A DNA stretch of 64,000 nucleotides, taken from the NCBI RefSeq assembly GCF_028502605.1, contig NC_079232.1:744001-808000 (forward strand), written 5' to 3'. This document shows positions 34,334 through 45,700 of the stretch, piece after piece; position 1 is the first letter of the stretch, and each line of letters opens with the position of its first letter. The notes under the pieces are model-generated. The model was given only the letters and a program-made list of their open reading frames with translations, searched no databases and had not been told where the DNA came from. A program made the translations under genes and the position numbers. Source of the DNA: Trichoderma breve (lineage: Eukaryota; Ascomycota; Sordariomycetes; Hypocreales; Hypocreaceae).

Positions 34334-35105
34334 TGGGGTTGAGCTGGTGCTAGCTTGACCCCAACGGCCGGATTCTCTAAACTATCAGTGTCTCGTGATG
34401 CGCGGGAGACGAGGGAAACATGTCCAGCAAGCGCCCAATGCCGCTGATTTTTGGTTACAATGGAAGACGCAAAGGTTGGATGCTGGAATGATGAAGTGCA
34501 GGGCGCAGCTGCTGGTCGTGTGTATATGCTGGGTCCAAGGAATTCTTGAAGATGCTCCGCCGAACGAAGCACTGCAGTCTCATAATCCTCCTTAAAGGCG
34601 GGTCCCCCTGGTCTAAATTTGGAGCTGCAAGTGGCCCCCTGTTTGTTTCCACAAGCGCAACACGAGCAGCGCTGAAAGTACAGTTGATGGTATCAGGAGA
34701 GAAGAAGGAAACAGTACAATGTTTTGAAGCATTTATTTATTTTGCGTCTTGATTAATTATTTTCTTGATTGATAGATTTACTGCCGCTCTCTACCACCTA
34801 AATATAGCCATCTCACCTCTATCATTCATTGGTGCAGAGCGAGCATCTTTCACGTGAGCTGGCGTGACCGTTACGCCCATGCCCCGCCTAACGCTCCCTC
34901 CACGCTGTAAAACACTTTGGGCCTGACGCGTTTCGAAGCTCCACGCGCCGCATTGAGCATTGCATTCCTCGGCTTCCCCTTGCGGATCTACGGATATCGC
35001 AAACGCAGATACGATCTCTCATCCTGCGATAAGCTTCTTCTTAGATATCCAATACTATCCTATTACTGTCGCCACCACTCAGAAGCACGCCCGCAGACAT
35101 TGAAC
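34334..35105. other. Divergent promoter region
   Basis: About 770 bases lie between the divergent sorting nexin and Sub1 genes. No gene is seen. The sequence should hold both promoters; a TTTATTTATTTTG A/T-rich patch lies near 34730-34770. Confidence 0.5.
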
Positions 35106-35681
35106 ATGCCTCCCAAGCGACGGGCCGTCGAAGACAGTGAAGACGAGGTTCCCCCCACTTCTGTCGCAAAGAAGAACAAGAGCGCCGCCGCCGCCAGTGC
35201 GCCAGATGGCAAAGATGACGACGGCAATCCGTTCTGGGAGGTGCGATATGACTGAAAGCCAATGAAACTGGTCTTGCAACTCGCTTACTCACCGCTTTGC
35301 AACAGTTGTCGAACAAGCGACGCGTAGGAGTCTCCCAGTTCAAGAAGATGTGCTTTGTCAACATTCGCGAGTACTACGAGAAGGATGGAAAGACGCTTCC
35401 CGGCAAAAAGGTAAGCCCTGCGAGTTCTAGCAGAGGAAACATGGTCGGATACACGACGCTGATACTAGCCCAAGGGTATTTCTCTGTCTGTCGAACAATA
35501 CCTAGCCCTGATCAAAGCAGCTCCCGGTATCAACGCGGCTCTGCGAGCAAAGGGCCAAGACGTCGATGACCCCGACGAAATGGATATTGAAGAACCAGAG
35601 GTGGTTACAAACAAGAAGAAGTCCAAGTCGGACAAGTCCAATATTGAAGCAACCAGCGATGAAGATGAAGGCGATGATTAG
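35106..35681 (+). CDS. sub1: PC4/Sub1 transcriptional coactivator
   Basis: Exons 35106-35240, 35306-35410 and 35475-35681 give 148 residues. The N-terminus is Lys/Ser/Glu-rich, as in other Sub1 proteins. The single-stranded DNA-binding PC4 fold starts near residue 40 ([18 protein letters not shown]), with the typical [16 protein letters not shown] and GISLSVEQY segments, and the protein ends in an acidic tail. Sub1 binds single-stranded and melted promoter DNA and supports RNA polymerase II and III transcription in the nucleus. The third exon has two in-frame acceptors six bases apart: CTAG (exon from 35469, adding Pro-Lys) and CAAG (exon from 35475). I chose the second because family members read KKGIxL without an insertion. 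Confidence 0.93.
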
Positions 35682-36796
35682 ACGCGGACGTCTCCCTGTA
35701 GACCTTGTGGTATTTGATTTATGAAGTCCGCCCTATGGGGCTTTTAATCGCTGGAGTTGGGAGCTTCTACCATGGCACAGCAGGCTGGTGCCTAGCATGA
35801 GCAGGGAAGCTCGTGGGTTCGGGGTTGTGGCTGTCATGGTGGTTGACAGGTATATGTTACGCTCTGATTTGTATCGCGATGATATCCCGTAATGACAAAA
35901 GGTTTCTGAGTAAGTCGCGAGCGACAACTGTCATGTTTCAGTAAGACGATGGACCGGTGCAAGGATTCTCCAGAAAGGCAGCGACAACGTAGAGATGACT
36001 GTATCTTGTCTCATCCCACAGCATTGCAAACAAATGTCATTGGATGTCTCTGGATCGAGCCGCATTGGGCGGATGTAGACGTCCAATCACGAGCCGACGA
36101 TATTCGCAACGATATCACTCGCAAATACTTGACCTTGACTGCCTTAGCGCAGCACCGCAGAGTTACCTAGAGATCCCGTGTGACACATCTCCAATGAAGT
36201 GGTGTCGCCAAGGCTGTTTGATGGCAGAGATCCCGGGTCCGTGGCAATGACTAAAGTAGCGCTGAAGCCCCCTATGATTGGCGCACGGGGGCGTCATCCT
36301 TCACCATCATGCTCCCTAATGCCTGCAAAACTGTCATCTGGTGTCGATCCCATTAATCTCATCTTGACCACTTCCACGCTGGCTCTTTTCCCACTACTCA
36401 AAACCCCCTCCCACCCACACGATATTGCAACAATAGAAGTCCAGCTCCTCATAAACTTCTCATAAATGCAACACGTGCTTCCCGAGACTGACTTGACGCG
36501 ATCACGGTGCCTGTTTGCCGCCGTTTTCGGGCTCCGCCTTAGTCGATAAATCCCCCTTGCGTCAGATTACCTAACCCGACGTCGAACTGGCAACTTGATT
36601 CCACATCAGCGGCCGGTTCTGGGTGGCTTTTATTGTCTCTCAGCCCTCCCGATACTTGCCTTCTTCTTTTTTTACCTTTCAAACTCATGGATGGCCGGAT
36701 CATATAGAGCCAGACAGCAATTGTGTTTAATGATCCTTTCTTAATCTTTTTGGACTTTCTCACCTCGGTTGCGCCGGCGCGACTGTTGCTTTAATC
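35682..36796. other. Intergenic region between Sub1 and MFS genes
   Basis: About 1.1 kb with no supported gene. It holds the 3' flank of sub1 and the promoter of the MFS gene. A stretch of C/T-rich sequence runs from about 36350 to 36420 and again near 36640-36680. Confidence 0.5.
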
Positions 36797-38737
36797 ATGA
36801 TCTCATGGCGGATTGGGCTGGGGCGCACGGAGTCCGTCAATAACTACGAGGGCGTTCTGGTTTCTCTAGAAGAGGCGCATCTTCACAGCCACTCGGCGCG
36901 GGTTGGACGAGTCGAGTTTGAAAACCAAGACGAAAGCGCGGGTGACGACGATGACGATGATGTGAATTCAGTAAAGGACGATCAGGGAGAGGGAATGTTG
37001 CTGATGAATGCCGCTGAGTACACCATCGAAGGATTAAGAGCAGAGATGAGGCAGGGCAAACGAGGGCAGTGGACGGATTATGAGAGTGAGTGTTTGCGAC
37101 AAAAGTGACGAGAGAAAGTCGACACTAATCCGATAATAGTCAAATCCAAGCTCATCAACAAGGCAATTCAAGACATTGGCATGGGGCGCTACAACTGGCA
37201 GTTGTTCATTCTCTGCGGCTTCGGATGGTTTGCCGATAAGTAAGACAATCCATTTTCTCTATTTCTGATCTGAATCGTTGACTAACATGTGACATCAAAT
37301 AGTTTATGGCTACAGGTGTGCAGAATATGCTGTGCTGAGACTATTGCTTTGTAATGCTAACGATTAGAACAGGGCGTTTCACTAACCTTGCCATCATTAT
37401 CGGCGGAGTTTGATATACCAGAAAAGACAGTGAGATACACGACAAGCGCCTGCTTTGTCGGGCTTTCTCTTGGAAGTTTCCTTTGGGGTATTGGGTCCGA
37501 TCTCTTTGGCCGCCGAATCGCGTTCAATATGACGCTACTTATTACGAGCATCTTTGGTATCCTGGCTGCGTACGCCAGAAGCTGGGGGGCTGTATGCTTC
37601 CTTTACGCGGCATTCGGCTTCGGTGTTGGTGGCAACTTACCCGTTGACGGTGCCTTATTTCTGGAATTTCTGCCAGATGCTTCCAGTTCACTACTCACGC
37701 TGTTGTCCGTGTGGTGGCCCATCGGACAGCTGGTATCCTCACTAGCTGCGTGGTTCTTCATTGCCCAGTGGCCCGTAGAGATTGGGTGGCGATATTTTAT
37801 CATGACCATTGGCATCATTACCTTTGCAATGTTCGCCATGCGCTTCTTTCTCTTTCACATGTTCGAGTCGCCGAAATTCCTTCTCAATCAAGGCCGCCAG
37901 AATGAGGCAGTTGCTGTCGTCCACGGCATCGCCTATCGAAACAGCGCAAAGACATGGCTCACCTCACAGATTCTCGATCAAGTTGCGGCGGAAGATCCCG
38001 AACAATCCAGCAACAGTGCTCAGCAATACTCCATGTCCTCGGTTCCGCGTTCCAACATTTTCAAGGAGAAGTTCAGGGGGTTCTCAGGAGATAGACTGCG
38101 GCCGCTATTCCAGACTAAGACTCTAGCTCTTGCAACATCTCTTGTGTGGTTCTGCTGGGCAACCATAGGCATGGGATATCCGCTCTTCAACGCCTTTTTA
38201 CCCCAATATCTTTCTCATCACGACGGCGATGCGAGCAGCGAAGCAATGCAGGACGAGACCTCGGCCATATCCGGCGTCACATACCGCAACTACGCCATCA
38301 CATCCATCATGGGAGTTCCTGGTAGTCTCCTTGCCGCCTACCTAGTCGACCATCCATCTCCTTTCTTCGGCCGTCGTGGAACCCTGGCCAGCTCCACCGT
38401 CGTCTCAGCAGTATTTCTCTTCATTTTTGCGGCGTACGGCACCACACCGACGCGCCAGCTCGTCTTTTCTTGCATTGAAGCTTTTGCTCAGAACATCATG
38501 TACGGCGTTCTGTATGCCTTCACACCGGAAATCTTCCCAGCTCCCGTTAGAGGTGCGGGTACGGGAGTGGCCAGCTTCCTCAACCGACTGACGGGCTTGA
38601 TGGCTCCGATCATAGCGGCCAACATTCCTGGAGACGGGTCCACTACGCCCATTTACATGTCTGCTGTTTTGATCTTGGCAGCGTTTGTGGGCATGTGCTT
38701 AATTCCCATTGAAACTAGGGGTGCGCAGCGGTTGTAG
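36797..38737 (+). CDS. MFS transporter (12-helix, SV2/sugar-type)
   Basis: Exons 36797-37085, 37140-37239, 37303-37315 and 37373-38737 give 588 residues; all joins are in frame. The third exon is only 13 bases (it supplies most of NLWLQ). The first 100 residues are hydrophilic with a run of Asp near residues 52-57 and are presumably cytosolic. Helix 1 contains the FILCGFGWFADN signature. The MFS loop 2-3 motif GIGSDLFGRR follows helix 2, and FGFGVGGNLPVDGA lies in helix 4. A long hydrophilic loop separates the two halves, and a matching FGRRGT loop occurs in the second half. The type suggests proton-coupled uptake of a small organic solute; the substrate is not evident. It converges on the J-domain gene, 234 bases apart. 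Confidence 0.9.
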
Positions 38738-38971
38738 GTTTTTTTTGTGTCTTTAGAGAATCTTGGGCAGTGCTACTGGAAAAGCAAATGTGGATAAGTA
38801 ACTGCAGCAAGTATATTGGCATTCATACATATAATGGCTCTTATTTGGACATTGGGATGAAGAGCTTGTCACCATGGGCTAATTGGAATATGGCTCATTT
38901 GGTGGCCCCTTGAGAATAGATTTCATTTTGTATTAGAACAATGCATAACGGTTACCAATATCTATCATCAT

Positions 38972-40152
38972 CTATCGATTGCCCTTGGCGCCAGCAGGAA
39001 CATCAACACGTCGCTTTCTCAGCGAAGTGCCCATGGCATCACGAACCATGGGGTCAGCACGAATTGTGTTCTGAACCAACCACTCTCTCATCTTTCCCTG
39101 TAGATTGGATGTCGCCTCTGCATCCCCCTTGAATGGCGTCATCTCCATCTCCATTAGCCTCGTTGAGTCGGCATCGAACTGGCCCGTGATTGCTTCAAGG
39201 CGGTTCAAGCCCTGCACGAGTAGCTCGTCCTCGTCATCGATGGATCTCCTCGATGGCGAAATGAGCGGACCGATCTGTGACAGGGCAATGTAGATGGTGA
39301 TGGTGAGTTTGCGCGCAAGCTGTATAAGTTGAAACGGCAGATACGGCGGGTGAGTAGCCGTCTTGGAGAAGAGGAAGTTGAGGCCATCCAGCAACGATGG
39401 AAAACTCGGTCGCGTAACAGCTTGAATCTCGAAGACGCACAGGGTCACCAATATCAACCATCGGTAAAACTTTCCAAAGTCCATGTATCCCAGCAGCCCC
39501 AAGATGTAAATTGACCCTGCGGCAACAGCATAGTGCGGCAGGATTCCTGAAAAGACACCCCGCGAGACGTAGTCCTTCACCGTGACGCACTTTTGCCACG
39601 CTACAGTCTCCGGTCCGAAGCGCTCGTAGGCGAAGCGCTTCGCGGCATCTTGCAAGGTGTCGCTAGCAGCCTTGAGGTGGATGAAGTAGGAGGCCGAGTC
39701 GGAGGCGTCGCTGCCCGTCTTGTCGGGGTGATGAAGCGCGGCGAGACGGCGGAAACGGGACTTGATGTCGCGATCGGTGGCGGAAAAGGGTACGCCTAGA
39801 TCGGTGTAGAAGGAGCCTTGGCGGCGGAGGTCGAAGTCGGCCTCGTAGATGGTGTAGGAGAGGTAGATGGCTATGACGAGGATGTGGATGTTGCGGCGAT
39901 GGTGATTGAATCGCGGGCTGCCGGGTTGGGGCTTGGGATCGCCGGCACGGATGGTGAGGCCATAGTAGATGGTCTGGATCCAAGAGGTTGCGATCTGGGG
40001 GGCGTGAGAAAGCACAAGTTAGCTAGCTGGTTGGTCTCGTGTGCAGCTTGAAGCAGTGAATGAAAGACGAGATGCTGCGTTATCGAGATAAAAGGAGTGC
40101 TACTTACGTTTGGGAGGAAGGACCACCCTATAATGGACAGGAATTGCGACAT
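38972..40152 (-). CDS. Membrane-anchored J-domain (DnaJ) protein
   Basis: Exons 40152-40108 and 39994-38972 (minus strand) give 355 residues; the 113-base intron (GTAAGT..CCCAG) is in phase 0. The first exon encodes only 15 hydrophobic residues beginning MSQFLS. A transmembrane segment lies at about 50-67, then a J domain at 77-135 with the Hsp70-activating HPD triad at 104-106 (AALHHPDKTG). Further hydrophobic helices occur at about 169-186 and 192-206, and another possible one near 245-265. The C-terminal third is charged. The layout suggests an ER- or mitochondrial-membrane cochaperone that recruits Hsp70; the compartment cannot be told from sequence alone. I do not recognise a named orthologue. 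Confidence 0.88.
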
Positions 40153-41583
40153 GATATATCGTGAAGCATTGTGGTTGAGATGCGAGCTGCAGGTTCAAAG
40201 GCAAATATATGTTGGTGTTTTCTTGAGGACAAGCTGGCCGGCGATTCTTATCGATAAAGTCTGATGTAATCTTTTTGCAGGGGTCTTTTCGATCCGGCGT
40301 TTGTTAGCGAGTACATGCCGAGATGTTAGTGGCAAAGCAGTAGAACAAAGAATGTCGAATGTGGTGGCTAACAAAGTACTAAGACATAAGCTATTTCTAC
40401 CGGTTGCGATACTAGTCAAATATTATTTCAGAGAATTTTCTGGAAATAAAATGGGAGTTTGGGAGAGAAGAACCAGGAGATTGTTCAACCGCTACGACTT
40501 ATTGCACAGTCGTCCATGTCTTCTATTAAAAGATATAGGTATGTACTCAATCAACAGAGAGAGCTAATTGATAGTGTAGAGACGTCAACAGGCTTGCTGG
40601 TTGTTTGTGCGGAACTCTTTGTTTGCTGGTGGGCAAACATTGTTGTATGGCTTTGTTGGCATATGGCCTTTTTTTGCAGCCCTCGAAGGGTGTGATGTCA
40701 AGTGCAGCTTAAAATCGAGGCGATATGTTATCCTACGTCTGAATGTCACACAGAGCCGCTTCACAACAGCTCAACTACAATGACAGTGCTAGAATACGGA
40801 TAAGTTCCACTTCGACTTTATTTTTGGTTAGTTTTTCTCCATCAGTACTTTCAAAGTCGTAGATCATATGTAAGCAAACCCACAGCATTGTTGCATTCCG
40901 CTTGGCCGATGACTCTTCAGCCCTTAAACATACATCTCTTGATTCAACGGATTAGTATAATTTGGCGCGCAACCGCCAACACACTAACTTGACTTGAACC
41001 GATTCGCGCCAGCTACTTGTACCCATGGCTAAATGGCTGAATGCGGCAGCCAAACACGAGCCAATTTACACGATGTTAAGCCTCCACCGATGAGGCATCA
41101 CGTCAAAGTTGTGATACGGTTATGTAGTTTACTCGCTGGCTCATGGGGTGTTTTAAACGCTAAAAAGAAAGTGCTCGTAATGTAACATTCCTACATTATT
41201 GGTAATGCAATAATGCGGAGAATACCGAGCCGTTGCGGGCGCTTCTAGAGGAGTTTGATCTCCGAAAGTACTGAGGGGATCGATGAGGCTGAATCTGGAA
41301 ATCTGGATGTTTTTAGGATGAAGGTGATTGCTGTCACATGGGCTTACGCCGGACTTTGCTGGTATTTCCAGCCCCTCTCGAAGAGGCTGTAACGATGGAG
41401 AATATGCAAGGTTACATCAAAATTTGTGTGTGGACATTCTGAATAAGTATATTTGAGCGTGACCAAGCTTACAATAAATGGGTGACTGACAATTAAGTTC
41501 AGTCTTTACAATACGGTCAAGCGGGCATATCAGCTTCAAAATTCAGTTCCAAGGCCTCGTTTTATTCAATACCACTCACTACC
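40153..41583. other. Divergent intergenic region at the left edge of the accessory island
   Basis: About 1.4 kb without a supported gene, visibly A/T-rich in places. It should hold the promoter of the oxidoreductase gene; the last 60 bases are C/A/T-rich, typical of a leader. No terminal repeats or transposase relics were recognised. Confidence 0.5.
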
Positions 41584-42621
41584 ATGAGTCGCAAGCCGCT
41601 ATCAGTTGTCGTTATCGGCGTCGGCCAGATGGGAACCAGCCATCTCCTCGCATATCATCACAACGCCATGTACAAGGTCATTGGCATCGTATCAAGGAGC
41701 GCTATTCAACTACCAACCGAATTGAAAGAATACGAGAACCTCGCTCTTCCGAACATCAATGCAGCTCTGTCGCTTAAGCCAGATGTGGTCTCAATAAACA
41801 CCCATTCTGATACTCATGCTGAGTATGCGGTGGCTTCAATGGAAGCAGGTGCTCATGTGTTTGTTGAGAAACCTCTAGCAACGTCTGTTGCAGATGCAAA
41901 ACGAGTTGTAGACACAGCCAAACGAACCGGGAAAAAGCTTGTCATTGGTTACATCCTCCGTCATCATCCGAGTTGGGTCGAATTTATTCGACAGGCTAGG
42001 CAACTTGGGCCACCTTTTGTTATGCGCATGAATCTCAACCAACGTTCGGAAGGAAATGCCTGGAACATTCACAAGCGCATCCTGGAAACGACTAGCCCTG
42101 TAGTGGATTGTGGAGTGCATTACATTGATGTGATGCTGCAAATCACGGACAGCCGGCCCGTTCAAGTTAGAGGCATGGGGGTTAGGCTCAGTGACGAGAT
42201 TGACAGGGATCAAGTTAATTATGGCCATTTACAGATTACATTTGAGGATGGATCCGTGGGTTGGTATGAAGCCGGCTGGGGCCCAATGATATCTACAACG
42301 GCCTTTTTCATCAAAGATGTCATGGGACCTAGAGGTGCTGTATCAATTGTCATGGATAGCAATGCTGATTCTTCGGACGTGAACGCGCACACCAAGACAG
42401 CAAATATCAAGGTCGCCCCGGTTAATGAGAAGGGTACGGTAATCTCCATGAAGGGTGAACCGGGCCATGATGAGCTCTGCGCACTAGAGCAGGAGTATCT
42501 GCTAGAGTCTATTCTGGAAGACCGAGACTTATCCAAACACATGGATGATGCTGTTCAGTCCCTTGCAGTTGTGCTAGCAGCGGATAAGTCAATGAAGGAA
42601 AATAGAGCGATTGATCTCTAG
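41584..42621 (+). CDS. Gfo/Idh/MocA family oxidoreductase
   Basis: An intronless frame of 345 residues with ATG in good context (TACCATGA). The N-terminus is a Rossmann fold with the dinucleotide-binding motif VIGVGQMG at about 10-17. The family's EKP triad is at 95-97, with Lys96 the presumed catalytic or substrate-binding residue, and the DxxxHxxD signature is Asp175, His179 and Asp182 in DCGVHYID. The C-terminal half matches the alpha/beta substrate domain (FEDGSVGWYEAGWGP). Members oxidise or reduce sugars, inositols and related polyols with NAD(P). The substrate here is unknown. It shares its 3' side with the convergent NLR gene (152 bases between stops). The absence of introns and resemblance to bacterial members would fit old transfer, but this is untested. 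Confidence 0.9.
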   Translation: MSRKPLSVVVIGVGQMGTSHLLAYHHNAMYKVIGIVSRSAIQLPTELKEYENLALPNINAALSLKPDVVSINTHSDTHAEYAVASMEAGAHVFVEKPLATSVADAKRVVDTAKRTGKKLVIGYILRHHPSWVEFIRQARQLGPPFVMRMNLNQRSEGNAWNIHKRILETTSPVVDCGVHYIDVMLQITDSRPVQVRGMGVRLSDEIDRDQVNYGHLQITFEDGSVGWYEAGWGPMISTTAFFIKDVMGPRGAVSIVMDSNADSSDVNAHTKTANIKVAPVNEKGTVISMKGEPGHDELCALEQEYLLESILEDRDLSKHMDDAVQSLAVVLAADKSMKENRAIDL

Positions 42622-42773
42622 AAAGATAATTAATGCTGAAAGAGAAGCTAACAGTTGCAAAAGTAGCGGGAGCGCAATATTTTTCACCTCAGTGCAGTAT
42701 GTATATGCGGATCTTCATTGCAACCACAGCCAAGTTAATAGCTACTGTAATGAAAACTCGTATGTACATGTAC

Positions 42774-45700
42774 CTAGTAAGAAGATCTCCCAAGTTTCGA
42801 GATTTTATAGCCTACCTCCTGAAGTTTTATTAGTATCTCCCGGTTAACTATTCTCCATATATCTGCAGTACTCTTATTGCTAATCATCATCATCTTGTCG
42901 TCTGGTGGATCCATTGTAAGGAACTCCAATTCGCTACCACCAAGCTCAGGTCTAGCCACAGGCGCCTCGACATCTGCGGAGCACAATGTGCTTTCGCCCG
43001 GTTGCCAATCCGGGGTAAAAATCCGTCCAATGCAGCCACTGCAGCAGAACTTCAAGAGGAAGAGGCGCCCTTCATAGGGTTCTGTGATGAGAATGCAGTT
43101 CTGTTGAATACATATACCTCGCTTGTCGTGAGGGCGGTACTCGGGAGGCAGCCACAGGAGCTTTTCTCCTCTGAAGTTGATCCAAGAATTAGACTGCTCA
43201 AGGGTGAGATCATTGCTATCTCTCAAACGGACAAATTCTTCATTTGGTTCTTCTGCTGGCTCTGAGCTCTGTTTTGTCTTAAGTATGATTCGGATATCGC
43301 CATGGTCAAGGATCAAATGGCTTTCGTCTGAGAAAGACAGCCGCTTAAGCCTGACTGACTCAGTAATAAGCCGAGAAAAAGAACCGAAGGGCCCGGCTTG
43401 AGTAGAGGAGCCTCTTTTAGAAGATTTCAAGTCGTCGCCGCAGATGCTCTTGGCAAAGACTCCTTTGCGAGAAGTAACGTCCCAAACTTCGACTCTCGTG
43501 ACATCTCTTACAATATTATGCCATGAAAATGCCAGAAACTTGTTGCTTGGAGAGAAGGCAAGAAAGGTTTCCCACAGTGACTCACCTGGCTCCAAATCTT
43601 CTAGATAGATAAAACGCTGTGATGTATCGACGTTCCAAATCCCAATCTTCCGCTTGGACCGTCCTGAAGCCTCGAAACTGGCATAAGCAACAGCTAGATA
43701 TACGCCGTCATTAGAGAAGAGTAGTTTGCGGCCAAAATTTACACAGTGATGTTTGTGGTACAGCAGAGTCTTCGTCTTCGGCTTTAACGATACGTCCCAT
43801 ACTCGAAGCTTCCTGTCCAGAAAGCAGGCTAACTTGCTCGAGTCGGGGGAAAATGCGAGTGCGAGATCAGCTACAAAGCCGTGTACTCGGATGCGGATGC
43901 AAGTCCTGTTCTGAAATAAGGTATCGCAAACAAATATCATTGGCACTGGGTGCCTTGTGAATGTAGCCAACTGTCTCCCATCAGGTGAAAGTACGGCACG
44001 ATGGTATGCTGTGGTTAGTTGCTCGAGATGACCACTGCTTAGATTCTTCCGAGATGGCTCTCGTGAGCCGAGTTCCACAACATTAATGACGCTCTGACTG
44101 GCAATATATATATGATTCCCGTCTTGCTCACATGGGAATGCTAATTCGCCAGGCTGAATCTTTTGCGTCGATAGCATTTTCCCAGTAGCAACATCCAGAA
44201 TGTAAACCCCGCCGGAGTTGCATAATGCAAGTCGTCCATCTCTTGATAAGGCGATATAGGAAGAGAAAATGTCAAGGGCGATTTGAGATCTCCATAGAGC
44301 CGCACCTGTTGCAACGTCAAACATTGAAATACAGGTTGACTTCATAGACATTGTATGTACAACTATGAGATGGCCACTCTGCGAAAATCTCATCGCTGAG
44401 ACGTGTGAACATGTGAAGCAATGCAACTGTTGAAGTTCGTTGTTCGCGTTCAAACTGTATAATTTGACTTCGGGGCCATGTATGTTGTAGATTTCAGACG
44501 ATTGTTGTGCTACCGCAAATATTCTGCTGTCCTTAGTAGAGAACGCGATAACACAATGAATAACTTGTAACTTTAGAGGGAATTTGATCAGGTTGGTCAC
44601 CTCCCCAGTCTTTGTGTTATAGAACGAGATGTCCATTGATTTGCGATCAATTGAGTGTGAAAGACACCCTAGTACATTTGGTACCGAAGGTAATAGCGAA
44701 AGCATGTCAATCAATTTTGTTTCGGCAAACTTGATTTGCTGTAACATCTTGCCTGTAACGATATCCCAGATGATAATCTCGTCTCTGTAGAGACCGCCAC
44801 TCGCTATCTCGTTGCTATTCCATGGAGAAAAGCTTACGCATGAATGCGAGTAAGTTTTCATGCTTCGTATCAATCTTCCGGTCTTAGCTTCCCAAATCTT
44901 TATTGTCTTATCCTTGGATGAAGATGCTAACCACGTTCCGCAACAAGATACATCGATGCTATTAATAGTGTCCGTATGGCCATCAAATCTTTGTAGGTAT
45001 TGGTTCCAATTCATCTCTTCTTTGGGAAGAAGTTGAATACATTTCGGAGGTTCGTTTGTGAATATTCTATGCGTGAGACTTTGTGTTGGACTGAATAGTA
45101 AACCAGACATGTACACCTGTAGAGGGAAATCCGCTATAACGTTACCAAACATTCGGATAAATCGGTAATTATCCTGGACAAGGTCTTTTAGTCCTGATAC
45201 TCGTTCGTCAATCTAAAAGGACAAATTAGTAAAGTTAATATATATATGATCATGTAATCATACTTACAATTAGGCTCTTGAGCCTCTGTAGATCCTCCCT
45301 TCCAGTATATATAGAATTGAGAAGACTAAGGGCTTCCAGCCAGTATACGTATTTTTCCCTCAGGAAAGTGTACAGCACTTTATGTCTTTCTGTATTGTCT
45401 GAAGTATCCAATGCAGCTGCAGCCAACGATTGCTCGAAGTGATGAATCCAATAGATACAGCAATACGCGACAGAGGTGAGCGTGCTAGATTTGACTTGAT
45501 CCAAAGTGACTTGATTCGCCAGAGACCCGGGATTTTTCAGGCCATACATATTTCTCTTTAAAGTTTTGTGCATTGCAGATATACAGTGCTGAAAGATGTT
45601 TGCATGAACAAGCCTTAAACCGTCGGGGAATAGCTGAGCTGATGCCTCTGTGATAAGAAAGTCTTTGGCCGACTGATGCACAAAATAGACTGTACCATCC

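Noticed and set aside
42774..45152. Separate WD40 gene starting at the ATG at 45152
   Set aside because: A 55-base intron joins it in frame to the PNP-NACHT frame upstream, giving a complete NLR; that ATG is an internal methionine.
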